Below the pieces are notes generated by a model, which saw nothing but the letters and a program-made list of their open reading frames with translations, was not told the DNA's origin and searched no databases. Of a DNA stretch of 64,000 bases, positions 1 through 9,604 are shown piece after piece (the first letter of the stretch is position 1; each line of letters starts with the position of its first letter). Origin of the DNA: Carnegiea gigantea (Eukaryota > Streptophyta > Magnoliopsida > Caryophyllales > Cactaceae); the NCBI GenBank assembly GCA_029747015.1, contig JAKOGI010001181.1, positions 186,001 through 250,000 of the forward strand, read 5' to 3'. Both the position numbers and the translations under genes were made by a program.

Positions 1-2
1 AT

Positions 3-536
3 TGTGGGGTTTGTGTGAAAGGGAGCGGGAAAGATGGATTCGAGGATGATTATTATGGAATCCTTCAAGAAGTTATTCGTGTTGAATATCTAGGAGAACC
101 ACTTAAACAATGTACATTATATAGGTGTGATTGGTTTGATAACACCCCTCGAGGAACACGTAGCCCCAAACTATGTCCCTTCGTTGAGGTTAATGCAATA
201 AGAAGATACAAAAAATATGATCCATTCATATTTACTGCTTTCGCAATCCAGGTGGTGTACATGAGGTACCCAAATGGAATAAGAGATACAGCTAACTGAT
301 GGGTTATCGTACCAAACAAACCTAGACACAAAGTGAATAATGAATTCACTTTACCAGTTGCATTTCAAGAGAAACAAGTGTCCCACATGACACCAGTAAC
401 TGACACGCTCCCTGCAACTTTGTTGAATGAAGAGGAAGAAATTGAAGAGATAAACGAAGACGTTCCAGCTGAGAGAAGTGAAGAGGAGGAGTGGGATGAT
501 AATGACGATGATACTGAAGACTCTGAATGGAAGTGA
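3..536 (+). pseudogene. TNPD-like CACTA transposase, C-terminal end (DUF4216), broken
   Basis: This is the C-terminal end of the main CACTA transposase; the gene begins upstream of the window. The reading frame from base 3 gives the DUF4216 pattern: EVIRVEYLGEPLKQCTLYRC, then CDWFD, then FVEVNAIRRYKKYDPFI and a terminal tyrosine/proline motif. After it comes the acidic tail typical of these proteins (long runs of E and D, about residues 110-178 of the visible part). A single TGA at 297-299 interrupts an otherwise continuous frame just before WVIVPNKPRHKV; the family usually has tryptophan (TGG) there, so a G-to-A change is the likely cause. The tail stops at TGA 534-536. Confidence 0.88.
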
Positions 537-752
537 TAATGATAAATGAGTAGATTGTGACCCAAAACCAAATTGTATTCTATGTTAATTTAGACACTTA
601 TGACATTGTATGCTTGACAACAATTGTTAGTCACATGGCATTGTTCAACATGGAATTATGGTTACAAACGACATTTGCTGTTAATTTAACTGCAATTAAT
701 TATTTGTCACTTATATTATTTGATCACTACGCTCTGTATATTTGTCTCAAAG

Positions 753-2548
753 ATGTCAGGTACACATCGTGGCCGTGGGGCCAGGCGTGGGCGTTCTCGG
801 GGAGCAGACCGACAGGACCCCACCAGTCAGCAAGAAGAGCAATATCAGGGACATCAAACCCCTGAGGTTCCCTATAACCTTATCCCAGACCCTCACACTA
901 TTCCATCCATACACTTCACCCAGCACATGACACCCAACATCCCCCATATACACATGTCTGGCAGCTACATGATCCCGAACCTACCTCTTATTCCACAACA
1001 ATTTGTAGAAAGGAGTCGGGAACAAAGTGAACATGCTTCTAGCCATGGCAGTACCACAAACAAGCAACTCATCACACCTGACGACAAAGAGTAAGTAATT
1101 ATGTCCTACCAACTGTGTTATGAATTTACAATTTCTGACGGGGATCCATTCTTTCTTAATTTGCAAGTTTCTATCCCTACGATGTTGTGTTCGAGATTAC
1201 AAGGATATTTATGAGCAAATATCCTAAGCCATGGCCAACATGGGGGAAAGTGCCTAAACAATAGTGGGACTTGTGGTTTGGTGAGTTTAAGGTAAGAGTT
1301 TTTTCAAATTTTTGTACATTTATCTACATATACATATATATATTCATATTGTTAGCATCATTTACATTTTCTGGCATGTAATTGTGTTCATGCAGAAGCA
1401 TTACCATTGGGCTCCAGAGCATGAGACCCAGATATGGAGGAATTTCGAGGAGAAAGGGGCAAGTAGATTGAGGGACACATTCGGGGAGTTGAGGAAGAGG
1501 AACAAGCAATCATTGTGGTTGTCTGACAGCACTTGGAAGGCATTGCAGGAATATTGGGCTTCCGAGAAATTTCTAAAGATGAGTTCCCAGGCAAAGAAGA
1601 ACCGGAACAGTGACCAGGATGGGTTAGGTCCTTCTTTGCATAGATTTGGTTCGGTCCCATTTACTGAGCACAGAAGACGCATGGTAAGTGCGTGGTTTAT
1701 TATTTCTTTTACTTATTTTTCCCAACGCCTTATCCAATTAGAAGAATTCTCCTGTACGTTAATGTATTCTGATATTGTGTAGGAGAAGAAGCTTAATAGG
1801 GAGGTTACGAACCTCGAACTTTTTAAGGACACTCATGTAGACGCGGCTAACAAATGGGTGGACAAAAAATTTAGAAAAAGATGGGTAAGTCACCTGAGTG
1901 ATTTCTTCCTTGCCTAACAAATCAGCTCAGTGTCTTCATGATTGAATGCTATGTTTGGAATGTGTAATATTTTTGAATCTGATTTTGTAGATGGAGCACC
2001 AATTAAAGTGGGAGCAAATTCGAAACTCGCAATCTTCCACAGATCCCGACTCTGAACCAACTGAAGTCTCATCTGAGACCGAGTTGTAGGTGCAAGCTAA
2101 CTACAACAAAAAGGGCCGTGTGTATAGGATAGGATCAGAAGGGGTGAAACTGAAGCACCTGGTGAAGTCCACAGTGACATCCCGGGACCGTGATCATAAC
2201 CTTGATGTGCGAGCAACGGTCACCCAGCTGAACAGCGAGCTCAGTACGAAGGTGGAGAAAAATCGTCAGTTAGAAGAGAAAGTGACTTTACTCACTTCAG
2301 AATTATCTGGTCTGAAAGATACATTCCGTGAGTTTATGAGAGCTCAACAAGCATCTGGGTTTGGATCTCACACCCGCCCTTCTATGCGCCATCGACAACA
2401 CCGCCGCACTGCTCCTTATGTCCCTCCTCCACCTTCTCCTCCTCAACCGCAACCCTGTGATGATGATGATGGTGATGATGATGATGATGATGATGGTAAC
2501 CTTGGGTATGATGATCGCCCTCATGACTACAGGGATTATTTCAACTAG
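753..2548 (+). pseudogene. CACTA second gene (Transposase_24 / Ptta-En-Spm type), multi-exon, broken
   Basis: Second gene of the CACTA element, of the TNPA-like class that binds the element ends. I read five exons from splice signals: about 753-1090 (RG-rich N-terminus, MSGTHRGRGARRGRSRG), about 1166-1291, 1396-1683, 1783-1884 and 1991-2548. Donors are mostly GTAAGT or GTAAGA. Exons 2-4 carry the Transposase_24 core (PWPTWGKVP, then a basic segment with RLRDTFGELRKRN, then GSVPFTEHRRRM). Exon 5 has a coiled-coil stretch (VTQLNSELSTKVEKNRQLEE) and a proline and poly-aspartate tail. In-frame TAG codons occur in exon 2 (just after VPKQ) and at 2087-2089, so the gene is decayed. Exon limits are inferred. 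Confidence 0.8.
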
Positions 2549-2889
2549 AATGTCCCTCGATCCTCCCCTTCCTCCTCGATACTCATTTGAACAGTTACGT
2601 TTTTTTGCATTTATTGCATTGCTTTTATTTCTTATTACTGTAGTTCCTACTCGATCAGTTCTAAATACATTATTAGAATGTCCATTTGGTGTGGTTATTT
2701 ATTTATACTTATTGAATGAAAGTAATCACGTGTGGTGTACCACGTGTGGTGGTTATGTTTGTTGCGATTTGTGTACCACGTGTGGTGGTTTTGGTTCGGT
2801 CAACATATGGTTGTCCTGAGTTTGTATATGCAGGTTATAAATTTGTATTTGGGGAACTATATTTTCAAATTTTTTTTATTTTTTCCAAA

Positions 2890-3258
2890 CTTCCGACAGA
2901 ATGATGTATATCCGTCGGAAATTTCCAACGGAATGGCCATTTTCCGTGGGAAATTTTCGACGAATATACTTCATTCCGTCGGGCACTCCGGCAATTTGAG
3001 GAGATCAATGCCGGGTATGCCGACGGAAGGGTCCGTCGGACGCCTGAAGTTCTGTTGATCGGTCCTCGCCCTGACCGTCGGGAAATGGCCAACGGAATTC
3101 GTTTTCCGTCGGCAATTGTCCGACGGAATGGCGTATTCTGTCGGAAAGGCGGGTCTACGGACCCTAATCCTATGGTACATTTCCGTCGGATTTTTCGATG
3201 GAAAAAACGCCATTTTCTGTAGGAAAATCTGCTAGAAAAGTGCAGTTTTTCAGTAGTG
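2890..3258 (+). repeat. CACTA subterminal repeats and 3' terminal inverted repeat
   Basis: At least a dozen variants of CCGTCGGAA / TTCCGACGG occur in both orientations between 2890 and 3215 (for example at 2911, 2979, 3031, 3076, 3108 and 3183). In En/Spm-type elements such clustered subterminal motifs bind the TNPA-class protein. The element terminates in TTTTTCAGTAGTG at 3246-3258. Confidence 0.85.
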
Positions 3259-3299
3259 TAACAAAAACTGACAAGGAGGATAAAATCACCATAAAACCT

Positions 3300-3905
3300 C
3301 AATTATTAAGAAGCGTAAGTACAAGATCAAATTGGGGAGAAGGATCCTCATCAACTAAAGAAGAGCTTAAAGAAGATGATGCAATGAGCATGACCAGTGA
3401 AATGAGTCGAATGAATTTTGAAGCTGTAAGACCTAGTATAGATCGAATAACGCGTCTGGATAGAAAGGTCATTGGGTATAAAACTAGAACTGTTAGTGAA
3501 CCAATCTATGATGATGGATTAGTCAAAAACATGACTATGAAAATATGCTATGAAACTATCAATACAAATCCTAATAGTATCTATATCCCAATAAAGGTAT
3601 GTTTAGAGGGATATAATAAATACGAATTGTGTGCTTACATAGGTAGTGGTTGTTCTGTATACTTTAAAAAAAGATCATTATTTCGAGAGTTTAAGTGAAA
3701 AAGCACTAAAAATCTTTTACACGTGAGGATGGCTGATAATAGCATTATGAGCCATAATGAGGCAATAGAAGGGTTATCCATAGAATTAAGAGGAGTTCAA
3801 TGTATTATACCAGTTCTATGGGCTATTGATCAATCCTCTCATGATATGATTATTGGAAATAATTTTCAGAGATTATATTCTCCATGCACACAGACCATAA
3901 GCTAA
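3300..3905 (+). pseudogene. Caulimovirid polyprotein, protease region, broken
   Basis: Two open segments (to about 3698, and from about 3723 to 3905) together resemble the end of the coat/protease part of a caulimovirid polyprotein. The aspartic-protease signature lies near 3635-3665, where the usual active-site aspartate looks replaced (the AYIGSGCS region). A stop at 3696-3698 separates the halves. The apparent start codon at 3198 lies inside the neighbouring CACTA end, so the open frame beginning there is chimeric and not the viral start. Confidence 0.65.
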
Positions 3906-4129
3906 ATAATATTCACTATTAATGGTCACTCAGTTCCCATTGAAAAATTAAGTAAGATTTACACTCATCAGAAAATTGAGTTTACACGCAGCCAACGTGG
4001 TGAGAAGATAATACCAGTACAAGGTGAAGTAGTATTAACAATTTCATTACTTGAGTTATCTATTAAAGAACAAATTGTCAAATAACCAGAAAAATTATGC
4101 AAAAAACTTTACTCTGATAATCCTCTAAA

Positions 4130-5470
4130 ATTTTAGAATAAGATAAAATATTTACTAAGATCACTTTATTAAATCCCAACACTATTATCCGAGTCAAATA
4201 AATGGTGTATACACACTAGGACATTCAAGATTTTAATAAATAAATCAAAGAACTTCTGGATAAAGTATTAATCAGAAATAGTAAGAGCCCTCACACCAGT
4301 CCTACTTTTATGTAAAAAATTATGCTGAAGACAAAAGAGGAAAAGTTAGAATAGTAATCAACTACAAAAAGCTTAACGATAATATTATCTTTGATGGCTG
4401 CTATATTCCTAATAAAACAATCATTTTCAACATAATTCAAGGAGCCTCTTGGTTCTCCAAAATGGATTGCAAAAGCCGTTATTGACAGATAAAAATAGAT
4501 GCGGAAAGTATTCCTTTAACTGCATTTAGTACCCTACAAGGACATTATGAATGGATAGTAATACCATTTGGTCTTAAAAATGCGCCTTAAATATTTCAAA
4601 AGAGAATGGATAATATCTTTAAAAACCTCAATCATTGTTGTTTAGTTTACATCAATGACATCTTTGTCTTTTCTAAAACCATAGAATAGAACAACGATGA
4701 CGTTTTAGCAGTCACCCAGAGATGCATTGATCATGGTCTCATACTTGATAAAAACAAATGCATTTATACTGAATAGAAAATTGAGTTTTTAGGCTTAGAG
4801 ATAAAGGCTGGACAAATTATCCTACAAAAGCATAATCTGGAAAAAATAAAAAAAATTTTAGAAAAAATCGAAGATGGGAAGCAACTAGAAAGGTTTATTG
4901 GATGACTTACCTATGCTTTAGATTTCATTAAAAATTCAACTAAATTAAGAAAGCCATTGCAGCAGAAATTCAAGAAAAAAGTAAATTGGACATGGACCAT
5001 TAATAATATAAAGATTATTCAAAACTTCAAAAAGATGTGTAAAAATCTTCCTGTTCTTAATTTACCTAATGAAGGAGATGACTTAGTTGTTGAAACAGAT
5101 ATCAGGATGAGCACTAGAGTGCAGTACTTAAAATCAAAGAAAGAGAGAAACTCTGCAAATATTGCAGTGGAAGTTTTAATAAGGCAAATGCAACTATCCG
5201 ACAATGGAAAAAGAAGTCCTTGCAGTTATGAGGGGAATTGAAAAATTCTTAATCTTTATAGCCTCAAAAACTTTTCTTATTTGAACTAATTGTAAAGGAA
5301 TACTTGATTTTGTGAAAAAGAATTTATCAAGTATGCAGGCACAAGGATGACTTCTCCGTTGGCAATTATGGCTTAACCAATTTTCCTTCTCTATTGAACA
5401 TATACAGAGATCAAAGAACTCCCTAACAGACAGTCTAACTCGAGAACTCATTAATGATGATCATCAAAGC
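4130..5470 (+). pseudogene. Caulimovirid reverse transcriptase / RNase H, broken
   Basis: Reverse transcriptase followed by RNase H. The palm region near 4500-4680 keeps a recognisable FGLKNAP block and an aspartate-containing motif (near 4650-4660) where the YVDD box is expected, with one position changed. The RNase H start is near 5085-5110 (VETD), and a later block near 5170-5450 fits its C-terminal half. At least six in-frame stops are scattered through it and part of the RNase H is deleted or shifted. The domain order without integrase is what assigns it to Caulimoviridae. Confidence 0.75.
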
Positions 5471-5659
5471 CGACCTTCTGCCAGAAAAAGAGAAAATCCT
5501 TAATAAAATGTCATTCCTCTTAGAACAGGTTATGTCTTCTAGTAACCCTGAAATTTCATACAAACACATTTTGGTCTACTTTTTAATGCCTACCTAATAG
5601 CCCAAAGATTTTCCCTTCTAGAATTACAAGTTAATTACCTTCAGTGTCCTTATGATGTC

Positions 5660-6477
5660 TAAGAAAAAATAAGTTCTCATTTTCGAGAAAAATGGTTCAA
5701 TAAGTGGTGTGCAGCCTGCACTGACTTTTATCATCATTATTCCTATGATATTTGGGAGTCTTAGGATACAACGATCTATTTTTCCGACAGATTTGGAGTT
5801 GATGGTGTTAGTTTTCCAGCAAACTCATTATCTCCAAATGACCCTGTCTTTAAGGTCTGGGAATACGAGATGATACTTTACTTCATAGAAATCCCAGATC
5901 CAAAGTTCTTCTCATTTTTCTCAAAACTGATAAAATTTCAGCAATGCATGTTCAGAAGGATCCATTGGATTCTCACATCTCCTGGTGGTCTAACAAAAGT
6001 CCCAGTTCGCAGATGCCTAAATTTAGAAGTGTATAGTACATTAATCGAATATGAAAATGAAAAAACCAAACTAACCCATTATCTTATTCAGATTGTTGAT
6101 TACGACAATCTCAATGATCCACGACAAGAATGGGTTTTTGAACTACCAATACATCTAGTTACTGATTCGACTTTAGCAAGAGCCATTAGATTTTTCAGCA
6201 TATCATCAAAGTTCGGCATTAATTGAATAGGAAAAAAATGTTAATACACTGTAGAAATACTACCTTCACATATAACAATAAGTTTAAAGAATACATGAAG
6301 GTACAAGAAACAGTATCAGAAGATATTTTTGATTATCTTCTTAACGTTGGAGCTGAAAAATTTTTATCAGCAAAAGGAAAGAAATATCTACCTGAATTAT
6401 TTGAAAAATGGGATCCAGAGCATCTTAAGCAACTTGATGAAGATTTTAATAATTATCCAGATACTGATGGTCTGTAA
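5660..6477 (+). pseudogene. Caulimovirid downstream ORF of unknown function
   Basis: Open segments at 5870-6226 and 6223-6477 overlap by 4 bases (ATGA-type junction), and coding-like sequence extends upstream to about 5660 with stops. I cannot assign a domain. Position, directly after the RT/RNase H region and before the promoter-like intergenic part, corresponds to the second ORF found in some endogenous caulimovirids. The second piece is short (84 aa), acidic and rich in E, D and K. Whether these are one broken ORF or two is unclear. Confidence 0.45.
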
Positions 6478-6680
6478 GATATAATTGGAGATGAAGACAT
6501 GCAGAATCTCAATAATAACTAGTCTTGTCATTATTGAAAGCTCTGAAAAGTGGCTGTCCCATCATTGTACCATCTTGACAAGTGTCTGGTTTGTAAAATA
6601 AAGCAGTGTACTGTAGCCGTCAGTGTGTACTTTAGCCATGTGAAAAATTAGTATATACTGGAGCTGTTAGTACCCTCATC

Positions 6681-6725
6681 CCCTTTATAAATAGAGAGGT
6701 CGAGTGCTAAGAAGGGACACGGTCA
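6681..6725 (+). promoter_or_regulatory. Putative caulimovirid genomic promoter (TATA box)
   Basis: CCCTTTATAAATAGAGAGG (6681-6699) is a strong plant TATA box context, located after the last viral ORF, where caulimovirids carry their 35S-type genomic promoter. The following 400 bases look like an untranslated leader. I did not find the TGGTATCAGAGC primer-binding site in the leader, so the leader may be rearranged. Confidence 0.5.
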
Positions 6726-7140
6726 TTTGAGCATTCTTAAGTAAAAGAGAAGTCGGGTTTCTTCATTTCTCTATGAGTAAGCATCTCTAATGATCTTATC
6801 GTAAAGTCCCTCTTCAATCTTTCAATTATAATATTTTCATTTTCAAGCTTTCAATAAAAGAAGTTTTCCTAGTAGGGAACGTTATCCAATTGAACCTTAT
6901 ATCTTAATTATTATAATTTCTTGATTAAAGTCTCACCATCCTTTAAAAAGATATAAAACTTGATTAGTGACTATGGTCTAAGGTAGAAAGCAAAACGGAT
7001 CTGTGTTGTGCCGGATCTAAGGAAGGTGGGGTTGAGATTAGCAATCTCTGTAAACCGAAAGCTAGAGAAATGTCGAAGTCCAGGGCCGACTGCGTTCACG
7101 TAATAGTCAAAACTCTCTAATTAAGCTTTAATTATTTTTG

Positions 7141-7504
7141 CTAAGTATGATGGGCCCTTAATCATAGAAAATATAATATTTATGATATAAGTAGTAGATT
7201 GTGATAACTAGTATCAGTAAAGTCATTATAAGAAGTTTAAACAAAAATATAAGCTTAATTTTATTAAGAAATACCAAAAAGTTGAGTATCTGCATGTAAA
7301 ACCTCATTTTGAAAAAAAGTTGCAAAATCAGAAAGTTCAAGGACTAAGTTACAAAGAAAACTGCATGTCTGCACCCAGTAACTATTTTGTAAAAATATTG
7401 ACTCCTAATAATAAGTTTATCCAAAATAGTAGGTATTTGAAAATATATTTTAAAAACAGAGGGCCCTAAAAATTGTTTCCATATAATAGTAGGTACCCCA
7501 GGGT
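7141..7504. other. AT-rich stretch, no gene recognised
   Basis: Strongly AT-rich DNA between the caulimovirid remnant and the Copia fragment. I see no supported coding sequence. It may be remaining viral leader or host DNA. Confidence 0.4.
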
Positions 7505-8170
7505 CATAAATTGTTCACTGGTGCTTGCATATTCTAATGCTGATTGGGCTAAATCTGGATGTTCAGATAGTCCTCGCTCCACAACTAGTTATGCTATATT
7601 CCTCGGTCCTAACTTGATTTCAGGGCGTTCCAAGTAGTAGTCTACTATGTCCAAATCTTCTATTGAAACTGCATATCGAGCCGCTGCCTACACTGTCACC
7701 AAACTTCGTGGATTCACTATATCCTTGCTGAATTGGGGATTTCCCTCCATCATTCTGTCAAGGTTCTTTGTGATAACATTTCAGCAACTTGCATCACTAT
7801 AAATCATGTTCTTCTTGAGTGTAGTAAGCATATCAAAGTGGATTATCACCTTGTGCGGGAATGGGAGTCCCATAGTGATCTTATTGTTACTTATGTTCTT
7901 ACTCAGCTTCAGCTTGCAGACATATTTACTAAAATGCTTCCTGTAAATCGTTTTTAATTTCTTAAGTCCAATCTACCTATGCATTCCCCCATATAGATTG
8001 AGGGGACGTAATGAAGGTATATTGGTACATAACATATAAAAATATTTTGTTGTAAAACCTTAATTGTTACAATGTATATATACAGACCCATGCTCCCTAG
8101 TTGATGTGAGCCATCTATTATTCAAGCCATTCTCACACTATTTTTGGTAATTGTTTACAAAATAATGTAC
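7505..8170 (+). pseudogene. Ty1/Copia RNase H fragment with possible start of 3' LTR
   Basis: The first half reads as Copia RNase H N-terminus ([10 protein letters not shown], then [11 protein letters not shown], then SKSSIETAYRA with two stops before it). After a frameshift near 7725 the frame 7733-7957 gives the C-terminal half, with CDNISA, KHIKVDYHLVRE and QLADIFTKMLP, the usual end of the Copia polyprotein. A purine-rich stretch (ATTGAGGGGACG, about 7997-8008) follows where the polypurine tract should be, so 8010-8170 may be the beginning of an LTR. The rest of the element is absent. Confidence 0.75.
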
Positions 8171-9604
8171 TAAAGAAACTATTTAATAAAATAGACCCAA
8201 TGGTGTTCGTTCATGTGTATTAAAAAAACGTCTATAATTTCGATGATAGGAAAAAAAATTAATTTCTAAAAATCAAATATATGCATGGACAAAATGTATA
8301 TCATACTTCTAGGAGCATATACTCCCACGAGCCACATCATCAAATATATATTAAAAAATTAATATATGACAAATACACGTGTGAAAAATATATACACGTG
8401 AACAACAAGAGCATAAGCTCTCGGGATCACATAAGAAATTGCCATGCATGGACGCTCTTTCCGATACATATTAAGTACGGAGTATCAAGCATTTACTAGC
8501 TTTTTGGTCCAACTTTGATTCTGTTTTTTTGTTTCACTAACACATGGACTTATGCTTAGTAAAATCTATAAAATAGAGATTTTAAAAAAAATAAATCCCA
8601 CTATGCATATCAATTCCAAATTAAAACACATGTACACTTTGATAAGCCTATTTTGAGACACACACCAAAAAAACAAAAAAAGAAAAACAGAGGCCTAAAA
8701 AAAAAAGACATTCTTTTTGCTAAAATGAAGAATATATCTCTCTCATCAGAGTTTAATAGGTTTTTATTTTTATACAATTTTTTTTCCCCTGTTTCCTAAC
8801 CAACACAATTGTTCGAACATATAAAGACATAGTGATTAGTTCAAATATCTACCGATATTTATCATCGAAGGTTGTCACTTGTCATCACATCATGTATCAA
8901 TGTACAATATTATTCATAAGCATAACCAATTAATCAATCATATATTACAACTGTAATACTTTGATTGTCTATCACTCCATTCCGGTCTAATAATGCACAT
9001 TACAGGGGCATAATTAAGCTATATAGACTTGAAAACTTCACGATATTAATTGCACCATATGCAAGATTTACTGAAACTAGATTCAATTGAGTTGAATTGA
9101 AAGTTTATTCACGCCAACTATATATGCACAAACAGATGAGAGAGGAAAGTGATAAAAAAGAATTACAGATCGATGTTAGCTTATTATTATCAATTTTTAA
9201 AGTGTCGTATGCTTACATGGCATAGAGGAGAAATATAAGGGGGCAATGTCTTAAAGGTATTGATCTTAGTTTGTTCAAAGATTTGATAACAAAACCCCAT
9301 GGATTTTGGATCAAGAGGGATGATCAAGTCAAAGAGATTTATTAGTGCCTCGGTACGGTACGTGGGGTTAGGTTTTGGAGCTGTTATTGTAGCATGTAAT
9401 CACAGTTCAATTCATGCATGCAAAATCCTTGCTTTAATTTTCTGTTCTTCCTCTTACCTGATAACCAGATCATTTCCATTCCCTCGATCAAAATCTCTCT
9501 CCACCCCTCCCCTCAATTTCTCATCACAACTTTGTCCCCTCTTTTTATCTCTCTTCCCCTCCACTCCACGACGATCCTCTCCTCTCTTCTAGAGGGGGAG
9601 ACAT
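8171..9604 (+). promoter_or_regulatory. Upstream region of the TMK-type kinase gene
   Basis: No gene is supported here. It is AT-rich up to about 9300. The last 150 bases before the kinase ATG are a CT-rich pyrimidine stretch (about 9470-9590), a common feature of plant 5' untranslated leaders. I could not place a convincing TATA box, so the transcription start is undefined. Confidence 0.4.

Larger units (their letters stand above)
1..3258 (+). mobile_element. CACTA (En/Spm) DNA transposon, 3' part
   Basis: The segment carries the two genes expected of a CACTA element in the usual order: the C-terminal end of a TNPD-like transposase (DUF4216 region), then a second gene with a plant Ptta/En/Spm transposase-type domain. 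It finishes in subterminal repeats built on CCGTCGGAA and in TTTTTCAGTAGTG at 3246-3258, the reverse complement of the diagnostic CACTACTGAAAAA terminus. The 5' end lies off the window. The three bases after the end, TAA at 3259-3261, would be one copy of the 3 bp target duplication, but the other copy cannot be seen. Both genes carry in-frame stops, so this copy is not autonomous. Confidence 0.92.
3259..7140 (+). mobile_element. Endogenous caulimovirid (plant pararetrovirus), degenerate, 5' truncated
   Basis: Old integrated copy of a Caulimoviridae genome. In order on the plus strand it shows an aspartic-protease region, reverse transcriptase and RNase H of the caulimovirid type, a further region of unknown function, and an AT-rich stretch with a TATA box and leader-like sequence. 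There is no integrase and there are no LTRs, which separates it from Ty3/gypsy retrotransposons. The layout (polyprotein followed by a smaller ORF and an intergenic promoter) fits the florendovirus/petuvirus group; the genus is uncertain. Movement and coat regions are missing or lie beyond the CACTA element. Many in-frame stops and frameshifts break it throughout, so it cannot encode a working protein. Confidence 0.8.

Noticed and set aside
2303..2524. Minus-strand ORF rich in isoleucine
   Set aside because: Reverse reading of the GAT-repeat poly-aspartate tail of the CACTA gene.
3259..7140. Ty3/gypsy retrotransposon
   Set aside because: RT and RNase H could suggest it, but there is no integrase or LTR and the downstream ORF plus promoter arrangement is caulimovirid.
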